Source: DASZMX01 sp035551475 (lineage in GTDB: Bacteria > Verrucomicrobiota > Verrucomicrobiia > Limisphaerales > Palsa-1400). Taken from it: DNA of 29,121 bases. Each line of letters starts with the position of its first letter. Position 1 is the first letter of the stretch. The DNA is taken from contig DASZMX010000131.1 of the NCBI GenBank assembly GCA_035551475.1, forward strand, positions 1-29,121, given 5' to 3'. Both the position numbers and the translations under genes were made by a program. Shown in pieces: positions 7,095 through 15,684 of this stretch. The notes beneath the pieces were generated by a model. It did no database searches. It worked only from the letters and a program-made list of their open reading frames with translations, and was not told the DNA's origin.

Positions 7095-9596
7095 ATGAAA
7101 AGAATGACACACACATCGATGTTGGCGCTGAAAGGCGCGGCATTGCTGGCCGCGGCAGCCGCGCTCGTCACGACGGCTCAAGCCGATCTCACCACTGGAC
7201 TGGTGGCGTACTGGCCATTTGACACGACCAACGCCTCGTCCACCCCGGACGTGCAAAACGGGTATGACCTGTTTTCGCGCAGCGGCGCCAGCGTGGTGCC
7301 GATGGGAGGCAAAATCTCCCTGGTTCCCGGCAAACACGGCAACGCGCTTTCCTTCAACGGCAGCGCCTCGACGTTGCTGGCTTACATTTCCCCGCTGAAC
7401 GCGCTGGGCAATCCTTCCACCCAACTTCCGCCCTCGCAGTATCCGAGTTGGACCTTGTCGTTTTGGGTGAATGGAACCCAGGCGGCGAACTCCGGCGGCG
7501 GCCAGCGCGCGGCCTGCATCGGCTGCGCCAGTGATTCTTCCCCGTTGTGGGACTTTGCGGTGGGCGGCCAGAACGGCACCACGGCCAACCAGATTGACCA
7601 GTTCATCCGCATGGCAGGCGGACAAAACGGCCAAGGCACACAATTTATCCAGGCGACCGGCGGCTCGCATCGCGCCCTAAACACGCCCTGGCTGGATGGC
7701 ACCTGGCACAACGTGACGGAGACGGTGAATTACATCACCAATTATCCGGCTCCGTTGCTCGGGCCGATCACAGCTCCGGCGAGCGGCCAGCTCTCGTTTA
7801 CCTTCAGTTCCATTCCGTTGGACACCACATCGGCCAATGAAACCAACCAGGTGAACACCAACCAGCAGTATCTCTTGCAGGAATCCACCGATCTTTCGCA
7901 GTCGCCCAACGCCCGTTGGGTCACGGTGGCGACACAAGCGAGCGCCGGTTATAACGGCACGACGATCACTTATAACAACGCCACGAACACGAACGCGTTC
8001 TATCGCATCGTGGCTCCGGCGATCCGCCTGCAGCAGTGGGAGGTATATTTCGACGGCGTGTTGGTGGGTGACTCTCTGGCCTTCAATGCCACCAATGCGA
8101 ATGAGCCGCTGGGCGTGCCGGTGCCGAACAGTGGCGCCACCAGCGTGAACTATCTGCCGAATTTCGGCAACAATCCCGCGGGTTCAGATCCGGCGGCGAT
8201 CCAGCCGCCTTTGGGTGTGTGGAAGATGGACACGCTGGCTTTCGGCGGCATCTCCCGCAATGGCGGCACGGGCAGTTACTTCACGGGCGCCATGGACGAT
8301 GTGGCGGTTTGGTCGCGCGCTTTGAGCGCCGCGGAAATCACCAGCTTCATGGCCAATGGCATTCCGAACCCGGCGCATAACATTCCGCTGGCGATCAACC
8401 TCGACGTGGACTTCCCGGCCGTGGCGGTGGGCGACTCTGAAGGCCTCTCCTGGACGGGCGCCAAGGATGGCACGCAATTCACCCTGACCCCGGGCAACAT
8501 CAACGAAAACGGCAACACCGTGCAAGGCGTGGGACAGGACAGCCAGCCGGTTAATGCCACGACGACCTTCACTATCGCGGAAACCCGCGGCGTCAGCACC
8601 GTGACCTCCTCCCGGACGGTGACGGCGGTTTCCGGTGTGGCTCCGAACTGGCACTATATTGACAGCTTCACGTTGCTGCCGACCAATCTGATTGCCGGCC
8701 AGCCGTCCTCCACCAGCACGAAGGCGCAGTGGGACAATCCGCCGGCAGGCTACAACACCGGCATGCTGCCGATGCGGGTCTATGCCTCGAGTGTGGACAG
8801 CAACAAGTATGTGTCCTTCGACGGACAAGCCGGCACGGCAGGCGCCCTCGCCGGGCGCTTGCTGAACGGCGATTCCATCCCGGTGGGCTCCAGCGCCACC
8901 TTGTTCTTCCGGTTTGAAATCGATTCAAATGCGAACAATCCCGATCCGAACCTCAGTAGTCAGATTCCCGACATCGATTGCAATGTTGGTTTAACGGACA
9001 AGGGTTTCCGCGACGTGGCTGATTTCGACGGCCAACTGGGCAACAACACCGGCCCGGCGGTTTACATCACCCGTTTCACCGCAGGCGCCGGCGGCGCGAT
9101 TGACCTGAAGTGCGTCGATGGCTCGGCGAACATGGGGCTCACTCCCGGCGGCTATTCCTATATCGGCGACACCGTCAGCGGCGACCCGAACGGCCTGGCT
9201 GTGGGCAAGATTTACAACGTCTGGATCGATGTGCAAAACAACGACGCTGGCGTGGCCGGTGGCTTGCAATCGGGCGGCGCGCAAACGAACGGCGCGTATT
9301 ACACGGTGTGGTTGCAGCGGGAAGATTGGGCGGCGCGCACGAATCTGTTCGCGACGATCACTCCGACCAGCGCGAATAACACCTATCCGACGGGCGTTCT
9401 GGTCTCCGACCGCGATGACACCACGGCGGACAACATCGAAGGCCCGACCGACCAGAAGTTGACGGGCTTGTTCTTGGACGCCTCCCGGTCGATCGCTCCG
9501 ACTGCCACCAATTGTGTGCGTTTTGACGACTTCTACCTGAGCAAAGGTGGATTCAACTCCTCCGTGCCGGTGGCCGCAGGCAGTCTCACGCGCTAA
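7095..9596 (+). CDS. Secreted LamG (concanavalin A-like) surface protein with a nested domain
   Basis: This 833-residue exported protein has a signal peptide at residues 1-30 (cleavage after AQA). A LamG beta-sandwich begins with GLVAYWPFD (about 35) and continues through WTLSFWVNG (about 118) to DGTWHNVTETVNY (about 201). The domain is then interrupted for about 100 residues by a module with YLLQESTDLS and AFYRIVAP, a pattern common in verrucomicrobial secreted proteins. It resumes at WEVYFDGVLVGD (about 313) and ends with MDDVAVWSRALS (about 400). Residues about 430-520 look Ig-like. The last 300 residues form another beta-rich domain ending in FDDFYLSKGG. LamG domains generally bind glycans or proteins; the ligand is unknown. 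The pseudopilin-like gene follows after a strong stem-loop. No cell-wall or PEP-CTERM anchor is seen. Confidence 0.8.
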   Translation: MKRMTHTSMLALKGAALLAAAAALVTTAQADLTTGLVAYWPFDTTNASSTPDVQNGYDLFSRSGASVVPMGGKISLVPGKHGNALSFNGSASTLLAYISPLNALGNPSTQLPPSQYPSWTLSFWVNGTQAANSGGGQRAACIGCASDSSPLWDFAVGGQNGTTANQIDQFIRMAGGQNGQGTQFIQATGGSHRALNTPWLDGTWHNVTETVNYITNYPAPLLGPITAPASGQLSFTFSSIPLDTTSANETNQVNTNQQYLLQESTDLSQSPNARWVTVATQASAGYNGTTITYNNATNTNAFYRIVAPAIRLQQWEVYFDGVLVGDSLAFNATNANEPLGVPVPNSGATSVNYLPNFGNNPAGSDPAAIQPPLGVWKMDTLAFGGISRNGGTGSYFTGAMDDVAVWSRALSAAEITSFMANGIPNPAHNIPLAINLDVDFPAVAVGDSEGLSWTGAKDGTQFTLTPGNINENGNTVQGVGQDSQPVNATTTFTIAETRGVSTVTSSRTVTAVSGVAPNWHYIDSFTLLPTNLIAGQPSSTSTKAQWDNPPAGYNTGMLPMRVYASSVDSNKYVSFDGQAGTAGALAGRLLNGDSIPVGSSATLFFRFEIDSNANNPDPNLSSQIPDIDCNVGLTDKGFRDVADFDGQLGNNTGPAVYITRFTAGAGGAIDLKCVDGSANMGLTPGGYSYIGDTVSGDPNGLAVGKIYNVWIDVQNNDAGVAGGLQSGGAQTNGAYYTVWLQREDWAARTNLFATITPTSANNTYPTGVLVSDRDDTTADNIEGPTDQKLTGLFLDASRSIAPTATNCVRFDDFYLSKGGFNSSVPVAAGSLTR

Positions 9597-9624
9597 TGAA
9601 TCAGATCTGAACAAAAATAATCCA

Positions 9625-9670
9625 TTGGGCGGCGGAACGGCTCTTCTGCGGAATCCGTTCTGCCGCCCAA
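9625..9670 (+). terminator. Strong stem-loop between the LamG and pseudopilin genes
   Basis: Two 16-base arms (9625-9640 and 9655-9670) pair with a single G-U wobble around a 14-base loop. The right arm is followed by CTTAAAAAA rather than a T run, so it does not fit a classic intrinsic terminator. It may stabilise the upstream mRNA or reduce read-through. Confidence 0.5.
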
Positions 9671-9693
9671 CTTAAAAAACCGAAGTAGTTCTT

Positions 9694-10524
9694 ATGAAAA
9701 TGCCCGCATGCGTGTTCTTGAAGCTAAAGAAAACCGTCTATCGCGCCTTCACCTTGATTGAGTTGCTGGTGGTGATTGCCATTATCGCGATTTTGGCGTC
9801 GCTCCTCTTGCCGGCATTGGCAAAGTCCAAGTTCCAAGCGCGGGTGGCCAACTGCACTTCGGATTACAAGCAGTGGATTGTGGTGGCCGTGATGTACGCC
9901 AACGATTTTCATGACAGCCTGCCCGGATTTGGCGTGGGGCCGAGTTACGGTGATTGGGGTTGGGATGTGGACCCGGCGATTGTCACTAACCTGGTGCCCT
10001 ACGGCTTGACCGTTCCAATGTGGTTTTGTCCCGTGCGGCCGCAGCAATTGGCGTCGGCCACTGTTAATACGGGCGGCAAAGTGCATCCAGTGGCGAGCGT
10101 GCAGGATCTCGAAACGTACTTGGTGAATCCGAGCTATCCCGGTGAATCGCAAATGCGCCACAATTATTGGGTGCTGCGTGATGTGAATTATCCCAATTTT
10201 GACAATAGCAAGGTAGGTTTGCCAGTCGCCCAAGGCGGCCCTCCGGGCAAACAAACTGACGCTGGGACTTACGGCTGGGTCAAGAAGACCACGGATCGAG
10301 GCGCCAGCCGGGTGGCGATTATCAGCGACTTGCTTTATCTGGACAACGAGAACAAGCTGAAAGTGGACGTTAACGAAGGCAATACCAACACACTGGGCAT
10401 GGGCCATTATTATAATGGAAGACTGGCGGGCGTGAACGCGGCGTTTGTCGATGGACACGTGGCCATCCGCACCAAGGCCCAAATCCAGGCGCAATACAAC
10501 GCCTCGTGGTGGTGGTATTATTGA
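9694..10524 (+). CDS. Pseudopilin-like protein (prepilin N-terminal cleavage/methylation domain, H-x-DG C-terminus)
   Basis: This 276-residue protein starts with a short basic leader followed by the type IV prepilin motif. Cleavage is predicted after A18, leaving F19 as the first residue and E23 at the +5 position, followed by a hydrophobic helix to about residue 42. The usual -1 glycine is alanine here, which prepilin peptidases can tolerate. The C-terminal part ends with NAAFVDGHVAIRTKAQI, the DGH-type tail seen in hundreds of planctomycete and verrucomicrobial paralogues. These form minor-pilin or type II secretion-like proteins at the cell surface, but their exact role is undefined. It ends in an aromatic run (WWWYY). 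It lies between the LamG protein and the acetylesterase. Confidence 0.85.
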   Translation: MKMPACVFLKLKKTVYRAFTLIELLVVIAIIAILASLLLPALAKSKFQARVANCTSDYKQWIVVAVMYANDFHDSLPGFGVGPSYGDWGWDVDPAIVTNLVPYGLTVPMWFCPVRPQQLASATVNTGGKVHPVASVQDLETYLVNPSYPGESQMRHNYWVLRDVNYPNFDNSKVGLPVAQGGPPGKQTDAGTYGWVKKTTDRGASRVAIISDLLYLDNENKLKVDVNEGNTNTLGMGHYYNGRLAGVNAAFVDGHVAIRTKAQIQAQYNASWWWYY

Positions 10525-10546
10525 TAGATCGAAAGAGCTAAATTAC

Positions 10547-12562
10547 ATGCCGATCCAGCCAGGTTTTCACTGGTGGCAAAAAATCGTGCGGCGTCTCGAC
10601 TGGAAACGGTCAGGCGCCGCGTTTTTTTTGCTGATGTTGTCCGCACGCTTTTGTGTGGCCGACACAAACTCGCCCTTGCCTTTTGTCAGCCCGATTTTCG
10701 GCGACAACATGGTGTTGCAGCGGGGCAAGGCGAACACCATTTGGGGTTGGTCGCAACCGGGCGACATCGTTCGTGTGGAAATTGCAGGACACAAGGCCTC
10801 CGGCGTCGCGGGCCGTGACGGCAGGTGGGAGGCGAAAATTGATCCTCCTCCGGCGGGCGGGCCGTACACCGTGTGGATAGATGGGGCGCAACATGTGGAA
10901 CTGCACGAGGTGTTGGTGGGAGATGTGTGGCTTTGCGGCGGCCAATCCAACATGCAGTTGGGGTTGGCTCGGACGCGGAATGGCGCGGAGGAAATAGCTT
11001 CGGCGAACCATCCCGAAATACGGATTTATATCGTGCACGATCACGTCTCGTATTCGCCCACGGCGGCCCCGCAAGGGAAATGGCGGATTTGCGGGCCCAA
11101 AGCGCTGGAGGAAGATGGCGGATTTTCGGCGGTGGCTTATTACTTTGGGCGGAAGGTGCAGCAGGACATCCACGTTCCCATCGGCCTGATTCAAGATTGC
11201 CTTGGTGGAACGACGGCTGAGGCGTGGACCAGTCCGGAAACAGTGCGAAAACTGGGCGGATTTGAAAAGGAGATGAGCGAAGTGCAGCGGCTGAAGAACC
11301 GGGGCGGCCCGGAATATGGCAATTATATCATGCACTGGTATGACGATTACGATCTTGGAATCAAGGGCTCTTGGGAGGCGCCAGAGTTGGATGATGCGGC
11401 GTGGAAGCCGACGCAGGTTCCGGGAGATTTCCACGAAATCGGCGCGGAAACAGGCCCGAATGTGGTTTGGCTGCGCAAAGAAGTGATGTTGCCCGATCCA
11501 ATTCCTGCTGGACGCGCCTCCATCCATTTAGGCGTGGTGGATCGAATGGAGACAACGTACGTCAATGGGCAGTGGGTCGGCGCCAGCGCCTGGGTGGAGA
11601 ATCCGAGGGTTTACGGCGTCAAGGAAGGCATCTTAAAGCCGGGCCGAAATGTCATTGCCGTGCGGGTCTTCAAATCGAAGGCTAAGGGCGGTTTTATGTC
11701 CGATGCGGCAACGCTGGAATTGGAATTGGGGAACGGAGCGAAGGTCGCGCTGGCGGGGGAATGGAAGGGGGCGCTGAGTGTGGATGCGCGACCTCCGCAT
11801 ACGATGCCGCTGACGTTCGAGAATTGGCCGGTCATGCCTTCGGTGCTTTATCAAGGAATGCTCGCTCCGGTGGCGCCACTGGCTCTGACCGGCGCAATAT
11901 GGTACCAGGGTGAAGCCAATGCGGAACGCGCCTTTCAATACCGAAGTTTGTTACCGGCGTTGATTGGGGATTGGCGCAAAGTTTTTGGGCAGGGAGATTT
12001 TCCATTTTACGTGGTGAGTCTGCCGGCGTTCATGCATCGGCAAAGCGAACCCACGGAAGCGGCCTGGGCGGAAATGCGCGAGGCGCAAGCCATTGCCGTG
12101 CATCGGACGCCGCAGACGGCATTGGCCGTGACGGTGGACACCGGCGATCCGGATAATATTCATCCACCCGACAAGAAAATCGTCGGAGAACGCCTGGCCG
12201 CTTGCGCGCTGGCCCAACATTACGGCGAAAAAATTGTTTACGAAGGGCCGACCTGCAAAGGCGTGGAGAAAATGCCGGGCGCCCTGAAGCTGCGCTTTGC
12301 GCACGCGGAGGGCGGCTTGGTCAACAAAGGCGACAAGATTGGGGAGTTTTCGGTGGCCGGAAAAGACCGGAAATGGTTTTGGGCGGACGCGCGCATCGAA
12401 GGTGAGACCGTGGTGGTGACGGCTCCCGGCTGCCCGGAGCCCGTGGCGGCGCGCTACGCGTGGCAGTCCAATCCGGAGGCGACGTTGTATAACGGAGCGG
12501 GATTTCCGGCCGTTCCGTTTCGCACCGATGATTGGCCCGAAATAGCGGAAGCCAAAAAGTAA
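10547..12562 (+). CDS. Secreted SGNH acetylesterase (sialate O-acetylesterase/SASA type, CE20-like architecture)
   Basis: The start is placed at ATG 10547, with GAAAGAG upstream. An open frame extends back to 10445, but that would overlap the pseudopilin gene and precede the signal peptide. The protein has 671 residues, with a signal peptide ending near residue 38. The SGNH hydrolase core has GGQSNM with nucleophile S134, the IWYQGEAN block near 450, and D536-x2-H539 (PDNIHP) completing the triad. Between about 265 and 410 a jelly-roll module like the GH2 sugar-binding domain is inserted (SWEAPELDDAAW, VVWLRKE, TTYVNGQWVG). This nested layout matches CE20 acetylesterases acting on hemicellulose oligosaccharides as well as sialate esterase relatives. 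With GH67 nearby, deacetylation of xylan or another hemicellulose is the likelier role. Confidence 0.87.
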   Translation: MPIQPGFHWWQKIVRRLDWKRSGAAFFLLMLSARFCVADTNSPLPFVSPIFGDNMVLQRGKANTIWGWSQPGDIVRVEIAGHKASGVAGRDGRWEAKIDPPPAGGPYTVWIDGAQHVELHEVLVGDVWLCGGQSNMQLGLARTRNGAEEIASANHPEIRIYIVHDHVSYSPTAAPQGKWRICGPKALEEDGGFSAVAYYFGRKVQQDIHVPIGLIQDCLGGTTAEAWTSPETVRKLGGFEKEMSEVQRLKNRGGPEYGNYIMHWYDDYDLGIKGSWEAPELDDAAWKPTQVPGDFHEIGAETGPNVVWLRKEVMLPDPIPAGRASIHLGVVDRMETTYVNGQWVGASAWVENPRVYGVKEGILKPGRNVIAVRVFKSKAKGGFMSDAATLELELGNGAKVALAGEWKGALSVDARPPHTMPLTFENWPVMPSVLYQGMLAPVAPLALTGAIWYQGEANAERAFQYRSLLPALIGDWRKVFGQGDFPFYVVSLPAFMHRQSEPTEAAWAEMREAQAIAVHRTPQTALAVTVDTGDPDNIHPPDKKIVGERLAACALAQHYGEKIVYEGPTCKGVEKMPGALKLRFAHAEGGLVNKGDKIGEFSVAGKDRKWFWADARIEGETVVVTAPGCPEPVAARYAWQSNPEATLYNGAGFPAVPFRTDDWPEIAEAKK

Positions 12563-13216
12563 TTAAGCGGGTGGCGGCCCTCCAAAATGGGCGGTGTGAC
12601 AGGCGTAGGCGGTGGCATCGGCCATCATGGCGTCGATCGTGGCGGCAATAGGCTCCGCTTTCACGATGCCGGAAAAGACGGCGCGATCTCCGATTTCATT
12701 TTCAAGCAGAAAGGCGGGCCGTTGCGTGACCTGCAAGGCGTGGAATTCCGCGGTGGTGGCGTTGACTTGGGCTTCAATGGCGGCCGTCCGGGCGCGTGTC
12801 AACAACGCGGCGCGATCGAGGCCGGCCGCTTCGGCGGCGACCTGGGCGGCGACATCCCATTGCCAGACGTGGCGGCCTTCGCGCAGGGCGGCTTGGCCCA
12901 AGGCGAGCCGAACGCGCTCATCGGAGCCGGTGAATTCGCGGGCCGCCTGGGCGATGTAATTCGGGACGACGTGCTGGCGCAGGTCGGGATCGGCCCAATC
13001 GGCATTGAGCGCAAAGGGTGAACGCATGATCGCGCCGCTGCGCTGGTAAAACCACGCGCGCTGCTCGCGGGACACGGGGTGGGCGGAGAACGGCATGAGC
13101 GCGATTTTCCAATCAAATTCGGCGCGGCCGGCGTAGCGTTTTTTGAGTTCGGCCCAGGCGGGTTCGGCCCAGTAACACCAGGACGAGGTGACTTCAACGT
13201 AGATGATTATTTTCAT
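12563..13216 (-). CDS. DsbA-family thioredoxin-fold protein (FrnE-like)
   Basis: This 217-residue cytoplasmic protein starts MKIIIYVEVTSSWCYW, the first strand and active-site turn of DsbA/FrnE-like oxidoreductases. Only one cysteine (C14) stands at the active site, with the second CxxC position replaced, as in glutathione-transferase kappa or 2-hydroxychromene-carboxylate isomerase relatives. The cis-proline of the thioredoxin fold is P167 in VTQRPAFLL. The helical insert lies between about 70 and 150. Its stop codon abuts the esterase stop with no base between them (12562/12563). A thiol-dependent reductase or isomerase activity is inferred; the substrate is unknown. Confidence 0.8.
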   Translation of the reverse strand: MKIIIYVEVTSSWCYWAEPAWAELKKRYAGRAEFDWKIALMPFSAHPVSREQRAWFYQRSGAIMRSPFALNADWADPDLRQHVVPNYIAQAAREFTGSDERVRLALGQAALREGRHVWQWDVAAQVAAEAAGLDRAALLTRARTAAIEAQVNATTAEFHALQVTQRPAFLLENEIGDRAVFSGIVKAEPIAATIDAMMADATAYACHTAHFGGPPPA

Positions 13217-13272
13217 GGGGGGAGCGGGTGACCGGGCTGGATTCCAGCGCGGCGTTGCCGGATAATAAGGCC

Positions 13273-13596
13273 ATGCGTTTGTTGGATGTGCAGCAGATTG
13301 GGCAGGAATTGGCGATCAAATGGGACGACGGCGAAAGCTTTATCGGCCTGGAGCTGTTGCGCCGCCGCTGCCCGTGCGCTGGGTGCATGGGGGAGAAGGA
13401 CATCATGGGCAATGTTTACAAGAACCCGTCGCAGACGTTGAGCGGCCGGGCGTTTGTCCTGACGCGCCTCAATCCGGTGGGCGGTTATGCCATTCAACCG
13501 GTGTGGGGGGATGGACACGCGACGGGGATTTATTCGTTCGATTACCTGCGGCGGCTGGCGGAGGAAGGTCAAGCTTTGCCGCCGAACGAAACGTAG
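13273..13596 (+). CDS. DUF971 (GBBH-like N-terminal domain) protein
   Basis: This is a 107-residue protein matching DUF971, the small zinc-binding fold also found at the N-terminus of gamma-butyrobetaine hydroxylases. Visible hallmarks are the LAIKWDDGES strand pair, LRRRCPCAGC (zinc-binding type cysteines), and PVWGDGHATGIYSFDYLRRL. Free-standing versions are often linked to iron-sulfur or other metal biogenesis, but the function is not established here. I chose ATG 13273 because known members begin directly with this first strand. A GTG at 13228 with a GGAG only 3 bases upstream would add 15 residues and leave just 11 bases to the divergent DsbA-like gene. The 3' end overlaps the opposite DUF5069 gene by 28 bases. 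Confidence 0.8.
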   Translation: MRLLDVQQIGQELAIKWDDGESFIGLELLRRRCPCAGCMGEKDIMGNVYKNPSQTLSGRAFVLTRLNPVGGYAIQPVWGDGHATGIYSFDYLRRLAEEGQALPPNET

Positions 13597-14012
13597 TCAT
13601 CCACATCAAGCAATTCGAACCAGGTCGCGATGTCTTTGCGATGGCTGGCGGCGCTTTTGTGCAATTCCTGGAAGTAAGCGCGCGTTTCCAATTCGGTCGG
13701 GGCGCGTTGTTCGGCAAAGCATGACCAGGCATGGATTTCGGACGGGGCGCGCTTGGATTTGGCTTCCACCCATTCGAGAATTTCGCCGTCCGATTTGCCG
13801 AGGGCGAGCTGGGATTTGAGTTCGTCGGCGTCCACTCCGGCAAAAGAGAGGACGGTCTGGTCCAGGGGGCAATTGAAATTATATTCGCCATTTTTGCCGT
13901 GAATCGTGGCGCGGCCCTTGTCGAGGACGCGCGGGAGAATGGCGTAACCGCCGAGGCGGACGCGGGGGCTGCGAGGGGGACGCTGAGTCAGGTCAGTGGG
14001 AGCAGTAGGCAT
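13569..14012 (-). CDS. DUF5069-family protein
   Basis: This 147-residue protein is recognised by its DUF5069 opening (DLTQRPPRSPRVRLGGYAIL), then LDKGRATIHGKNGEYNFNCP and a helical C-terminal half with a conserved-type acidic DVDDYVSF end. These proteins are common in Verrucomicrobiota and Planctomycetota and have no assigned function. It is likely cytoplasmic, with no signal peptide or membrane segment. It faces DUF971 and overlaps its 3' end by 28 bases. Its promoter must lie within the 298-base divergent gap shared with the efflux operon. Confidence 0.85.
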   Translation of the reverse strand: MPTAPTDLTQRPPRSPRVRLGGYAILPRVLDKGRATIHGKNGEYNFNCPLDQTVLSFAGVDADELKSQLALGKSDGEILEWVEAKSKRAPSEIHAWSCFAEQRAPTELETRAYFQELHKSAASHRKDIATWFELLDVDDYVSFGGKA

Positions 14013-14310
14013 AGATATATGTTCCTATCGGAGTTCAACGTGGCTTGAACGGGAAAAAAATCAAGGACTGTTTGAGGCCTGTCGCATAAAAGGAGGCCTA
14101 CGGGGCGCTTGACCGGGGGTGGCGATTGGTTCAAACTCGCCGGACATCGGACAAACAACAATGTTACCGCCTTGACGCCGGCGGACATAATGCAGCAGCG
14201 GGCGTTTCCGGGCAGGAGGTGGCTCGATTCCGCCAGGCCGAACTTAAAATGAGGCGCGTGCTCCGAAACAAATCAGGCGGTGGCGGTGTCTAATCAACCA
14301 GAGACCTAAG
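14013..14310. other. Divergent intergenic region upstream of the efflux operon
   Basis: These 298 bases between the minus-strand DUF5069 gene and the plus-strand adaptor gene should carry promoters for both. No convincing -35/-10 pair at normal spacing was found: TTGACG at 14172 and CATAAT at 14186 are only 8 bases apart. A direct repeat GAGGCCT (14074-14080 and 14093-14099, itself containing the palindrome AGGCCT) could be a regulator site. No open frame is credible. Confidence 0.4.
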
Positions 14311-15678
14311 ATGGCAAAGAAAAAGAACAACAAGAAGTGGTGGGCCCTGGCCGTGCTGGCGCTGGCCGTGGCCGCGCCTGTGGCGCATCACCTGCTGGCC
14401 AAACGCGACCTTCCCATTTCGATTGACAAAGAAAAGGTGGCGCGCCGGGACATCACCGAAACGGTGGTGGCCAACGGGAAAGTTGAGGCCGTGACGGAGG
14501 TAAACATCAGCGCCGAGGTGAGCGGTGAAATCACCGCCCTCCCGGTCAAGGAAGGGCAGGTCGTGAAAAAGGGCGATCTGCTGGTGAAAATCCGGCCCGA
14601 CAGTTATGTCGCGGCGCGCGATTCGGCGGAAGCGAATCGACGAATGTCCGTGGCGAACCAAAACACCGCCAGCGCCAATCTGGAAAAGGCCAAGCTGGAA
14701 TATGAGCGGAACAAGGCGCTGTTTGACGCCAGCTTGATTTCGCAATCGGATTTTTTAACAGCGAAAACCGCGTATGACGTGGCGGTGACGACCCTGGCGG
14801 CGGCGGAGGAGCAGGTGGCGATGGCGAAGGCGCAAGTCAACACCGCGGAAGTGGATTTGACCAAGACGACGATTTATTCGCCGCTGGACGGCACGATCAG
14901 CAAACTGAACTCGCACCTGGGAGAACGGGTGGCGGGCACCGCGATGATGGCGGGCACGGCGATCATGATCGTGTCGGATTTAAACGAGATGGAGGCGCGA
15001 GTCGATATTGGGGAAGTGGACGTCGTGCTGATTGCCATCGGGCAAAAGGCGAAGCTGGAAGTCGATTCGTTTAAGGACCGAAAATTCAACGGCGTGGTGA
15101 CGGACATCGCCAATTCGGCGAACAACAACGACCTGACGGTCGCCGGCTCCAGCGGATCGAGCTCATCTTCGGCGAGCCCGGATGCGACGAAGTTCCAGGT
15201 GCGGATTCGCTTGACAGATAAGGAGCGGTTTTTGCCGGGAATGTCGGTGACGGCCAACGTGGAAACGCGCTATCACTCGAACGTTTTAAGTGTGCCAATT
15301 CAATGCGTGACCACGCGGCTGCCGAAGCCCGTCACCAACAGTCTGGCGGGGGCAAAGGGTCCCGGCAGCAACGCGGTGGCGTCGGCGGCAACGACCAACA
15401 CCGCCCTGACGAATGCGGCGCCGCTGAAGAAGGGCGAGGAGCCGAAGGCGGTGGAAGTGGTGTGGGTGGTTGACGGAGACCACGTGAAAATGGCGCCCGT
15501 GAAACGCGGGATTTCGGACGACAATTACGTGGAGATTTCCGACGGGCTCAAGGACAACGAAGAAGTCGTGGTGGGCGGATTCAAAGCAATTAACCGCGAC
15601 CTGGCTGACGGCAAAAAAGTCGTGGTCAACACCGGAGAGGCCAAGAAGGATAAAGAGCCGAAAACCGGATCGAGCTAA
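14311..15678 (+). CDS. macA: MacA/HlyD-type periplasmic adaptor of a tripartite ABC efflux pump
   Basis: This is a 455-residue membrane-fusion protein, with an N-terminal anchor helix at about residues 10-30. A barrel-sandwich (lipoyl-like) domain contains AEVSGEITALPVKEGQVVKKGDLL-type sequence (about 69-92). A coiled-coil hairpin (about 100-185, rich in A, E, N and K) follows, then the second lipoyl half IYSPLDGTIS. The beta-barrel and membrane-proximal domains come last. It should link the permeases to the TolC-like channel. Two low-complexity inserts are unusual: a serine-rich stretch (about 278-292) and an Ala/Asn/Thr-rich linker (about 342-372). The next gene starts 6 bases downstream. 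The family call is secure; the substrate cannot be read from sequence. Confidence 0.9.
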   Translation: MAKKKNNKKWWALAVLALAVAAPVAHHLLAKRDLPISIDKEKVARRDITETVVANGKVEAVTEVNISAEVSGEITALPVKEGQVVKKGDLLVKIRPDSYVAARDSAEANRRMSVANQNTASANLEKAKLEYERNKALFDASLISQSDFLTAKTAYDVAVTTLAAAEEQVAMAKAQVNTAEVDLTKTTIYSPLDGTISKLNSHLGERVAGTAMMAGTAIMIVSDLNEMEARVDIGEVDVVLIAIGQKAKLEVDSFKDRKFNGVVTDIANSANNNDLTVAGSSGSSSSSASPDATKFQVRIRLTDKERFLPGMSVTANVETRYHSNVLSVPIQCVTTRLPKPVTNSLAGAKGPGSNAVASAATTNTALTNAAPLKKGEEPKAVEVVWVVDGDHVKMAPVKRGISDDNYVEISDGLKDNEEVVVGGFKAINRDLADGKKVVVNTGEAKKDKEPKTGSS

Positions 15679-15684
15679 CGCATC

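Noticed and set aside
10445..10546. Longer start for the acetylesterase
   Set aside because: It would overlap the pseudopilin gene by 80 bases and put 34 non-signal residues before a clear signal peptide.
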